Shown: piece after piece, positions 6,325-6,863 of the stretch
How the letters are laid out: each line of letters opens with the position of its first letter
Position numbering within the stretch: the stretch's first letter is position 1
Assembly: GCA_017452335.1 (NCBI GenBank)
Contig: JAFTMP010000070.1
Span: 1-6,863, forward strand
Reading direction: 5' to 3'
From: Clostridia bacterium
GTDB lineage: Bacteria > Bacillota > Clostridia > Oscillospirales > CAG-272
Length of the DNA stretch: 6,863 nucleotides
The notes under the pieces: generated by a model
Told to the model about the DNA's origin: nothing
What the model saw: only the letters and a program-made list of their open reading frames with translations
Database searches by the model: none
Made by a program: the position numbers and the translations under genes

Positions 6325-6863
6325 TTACTTCTTTTCAAATGCCGCTCTGTGCTCTTCAAAAAAATCATGGTAAATGCGCACGTTTTCAAGCTCGGTCCAG
6401 GGCTTTGTGGTAACGGGACGGCTATCAAGATCGTAAACTCTTGCACCGCGCAGAGAAAGCAGGAAGGGAGAGTGGCTTGAAATGATGAACTGACAGTTAT
6501 AAAAGCGCACCGACTCCTCAATAAAGCGCACCAGCTCCAATTGAAGCTTGGGGGAGAGGCTGTTTTCAGGCTCGTCCAGCAGATAAAGAGCGTTTTCTCT
6601 GATACGCTCTGTAAAATACAGGTATGCACTTTCACCGTTTGACTGCCCCTGCACCTCTCTTGACGACATCTCGCCCGAAACATACGCCGATTTGGTCTTG
6701 AAGCGGGCTTTGTTCTTCTGCTTTAAGGTGTGGTATTCTTCAATGGAACCGAGCTGATAATGGTGGTTGGGGTTGCTGAGGCGGTCGTATTCCTCCATTA
6801 GGGCGTTTCTTCGCTGGTCGATCCCCTGATTGATGGAGCGGATATCCAAAAGAAAATCAAAAA
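6325..6863 (-). CDS. ABC/AAA-type ATPase, C-terminal part (5' end outside window)
   Basis: The frame is open through the right edge, and the visible part is about 179 codons ending in TAA. The TTG at 6849 is an internal codon, not a start. Counting from it, a signature-like QSNGES lies near 69-74, a Walker B strand with catalytic acid, ALYLLDEPEN, at 87-96, and the switch histidine in FIISSHSPFL near 121-130. The Walker A loop must lie upstream, outside the window. The C-terminal segment (ARVYDLDSRPVTTKPWTELENVRIYHDFF) resembles the small stand-alone predicted ATPases grouped as COG3910, cytosolic proteins of unknown role. The overall layout is that of SMC/RecF-like or OLD-like nucleotide-driven dimers. 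It has no visible functional link to the sigma operon, although the short gap without a clear terminator would allow read-through transcription. Confidence 0.85.
   Translation of the reverse strand, partial: FDFLLDIRSINQGIDQRRNALMEEYDRLSNPNHHYQLGSIEEYHTLKQKNKARFKTKSAYVSGEMSSREVQGQSNGESAYLYFTERIRENALYLLDEPENSLSPKLQLELVRFIEESVRFYNCQFIISSHSPFLLSLRGARVYDLDSRPVTTKPWTELENVRIYHDFFEEHRAAFEKK

Overview
All recognisable genes lie on the minus strand, so the window reads right to left. The content points to a member of the Clostridia (Bacillota), probably a gut or host-associated Oscillospiraceae-type organism. The reasons are strong AAGGAGG ribosome-binding sites, an ECF sigma / membrane-anchored regulator pair of a type common in that group, and a secreted BspA-type leucine-rich-repeat protein with tyrosine/tryptophan-rich modules. 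This taxonomic guess comes from protein style only; there is no rRNA or marker gene in the window.

Layout from right to left. (1) The C-terminal part of an ABC/AAA-type ATPase (6325-6863) is cut by the right edge. (2) A 67-bp AT-rich gap carries a candidate extended -10 promoter. (3) A 185-aa ECF-type sigma factor (5700-6257) overlaps by ATGA with (4) a 507-aa single-pass membrane protein (4180-5703), the likely cognate anti-sigma factor with an unusually large ectodomain. (5) A strong intrinsic terminator (4122-4161) closes this two-gene operon. (6) A sigma-A-type promoter (4039-4067) with an A/T-rich upstream tract drives (7) a very large exported BspA-like protein, which starts at 3921 and runs off the left edge.

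The most notable feature is the large gene. The 944-codon frame beginning at 3921 meets an in-frame TGA at 1087-1089. The same frame then stays open for 343 more codons that plainly encode the next part of the same protein: tryptophan-rich sequence, then further BspA-type leucine-rich repeats with a normal block cap. No new start with a ribosome-binding site follows the stop. A second disruption lies at 55-57, where TAG falls in the middle of a leucine-rich unit beside an A5 run. The gene is therefore a decaying or phase-off surface protein, a readthrough case, or carries sequence errors; the window alone cannot separate these.

How the genes may work together (inference): the sigma/anti-sigma pair is a typical envelope-signal switch, and the neighbouring surface protein is a candidate target. 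However, the surface gene's visible promoter is a housekeeping type and a terminator separates it from the operon, so regulation by this sigma factor is not shown. I found no CRISPR array, tRNA, rRNA, insertion sequence or clear novel multi-gene system.
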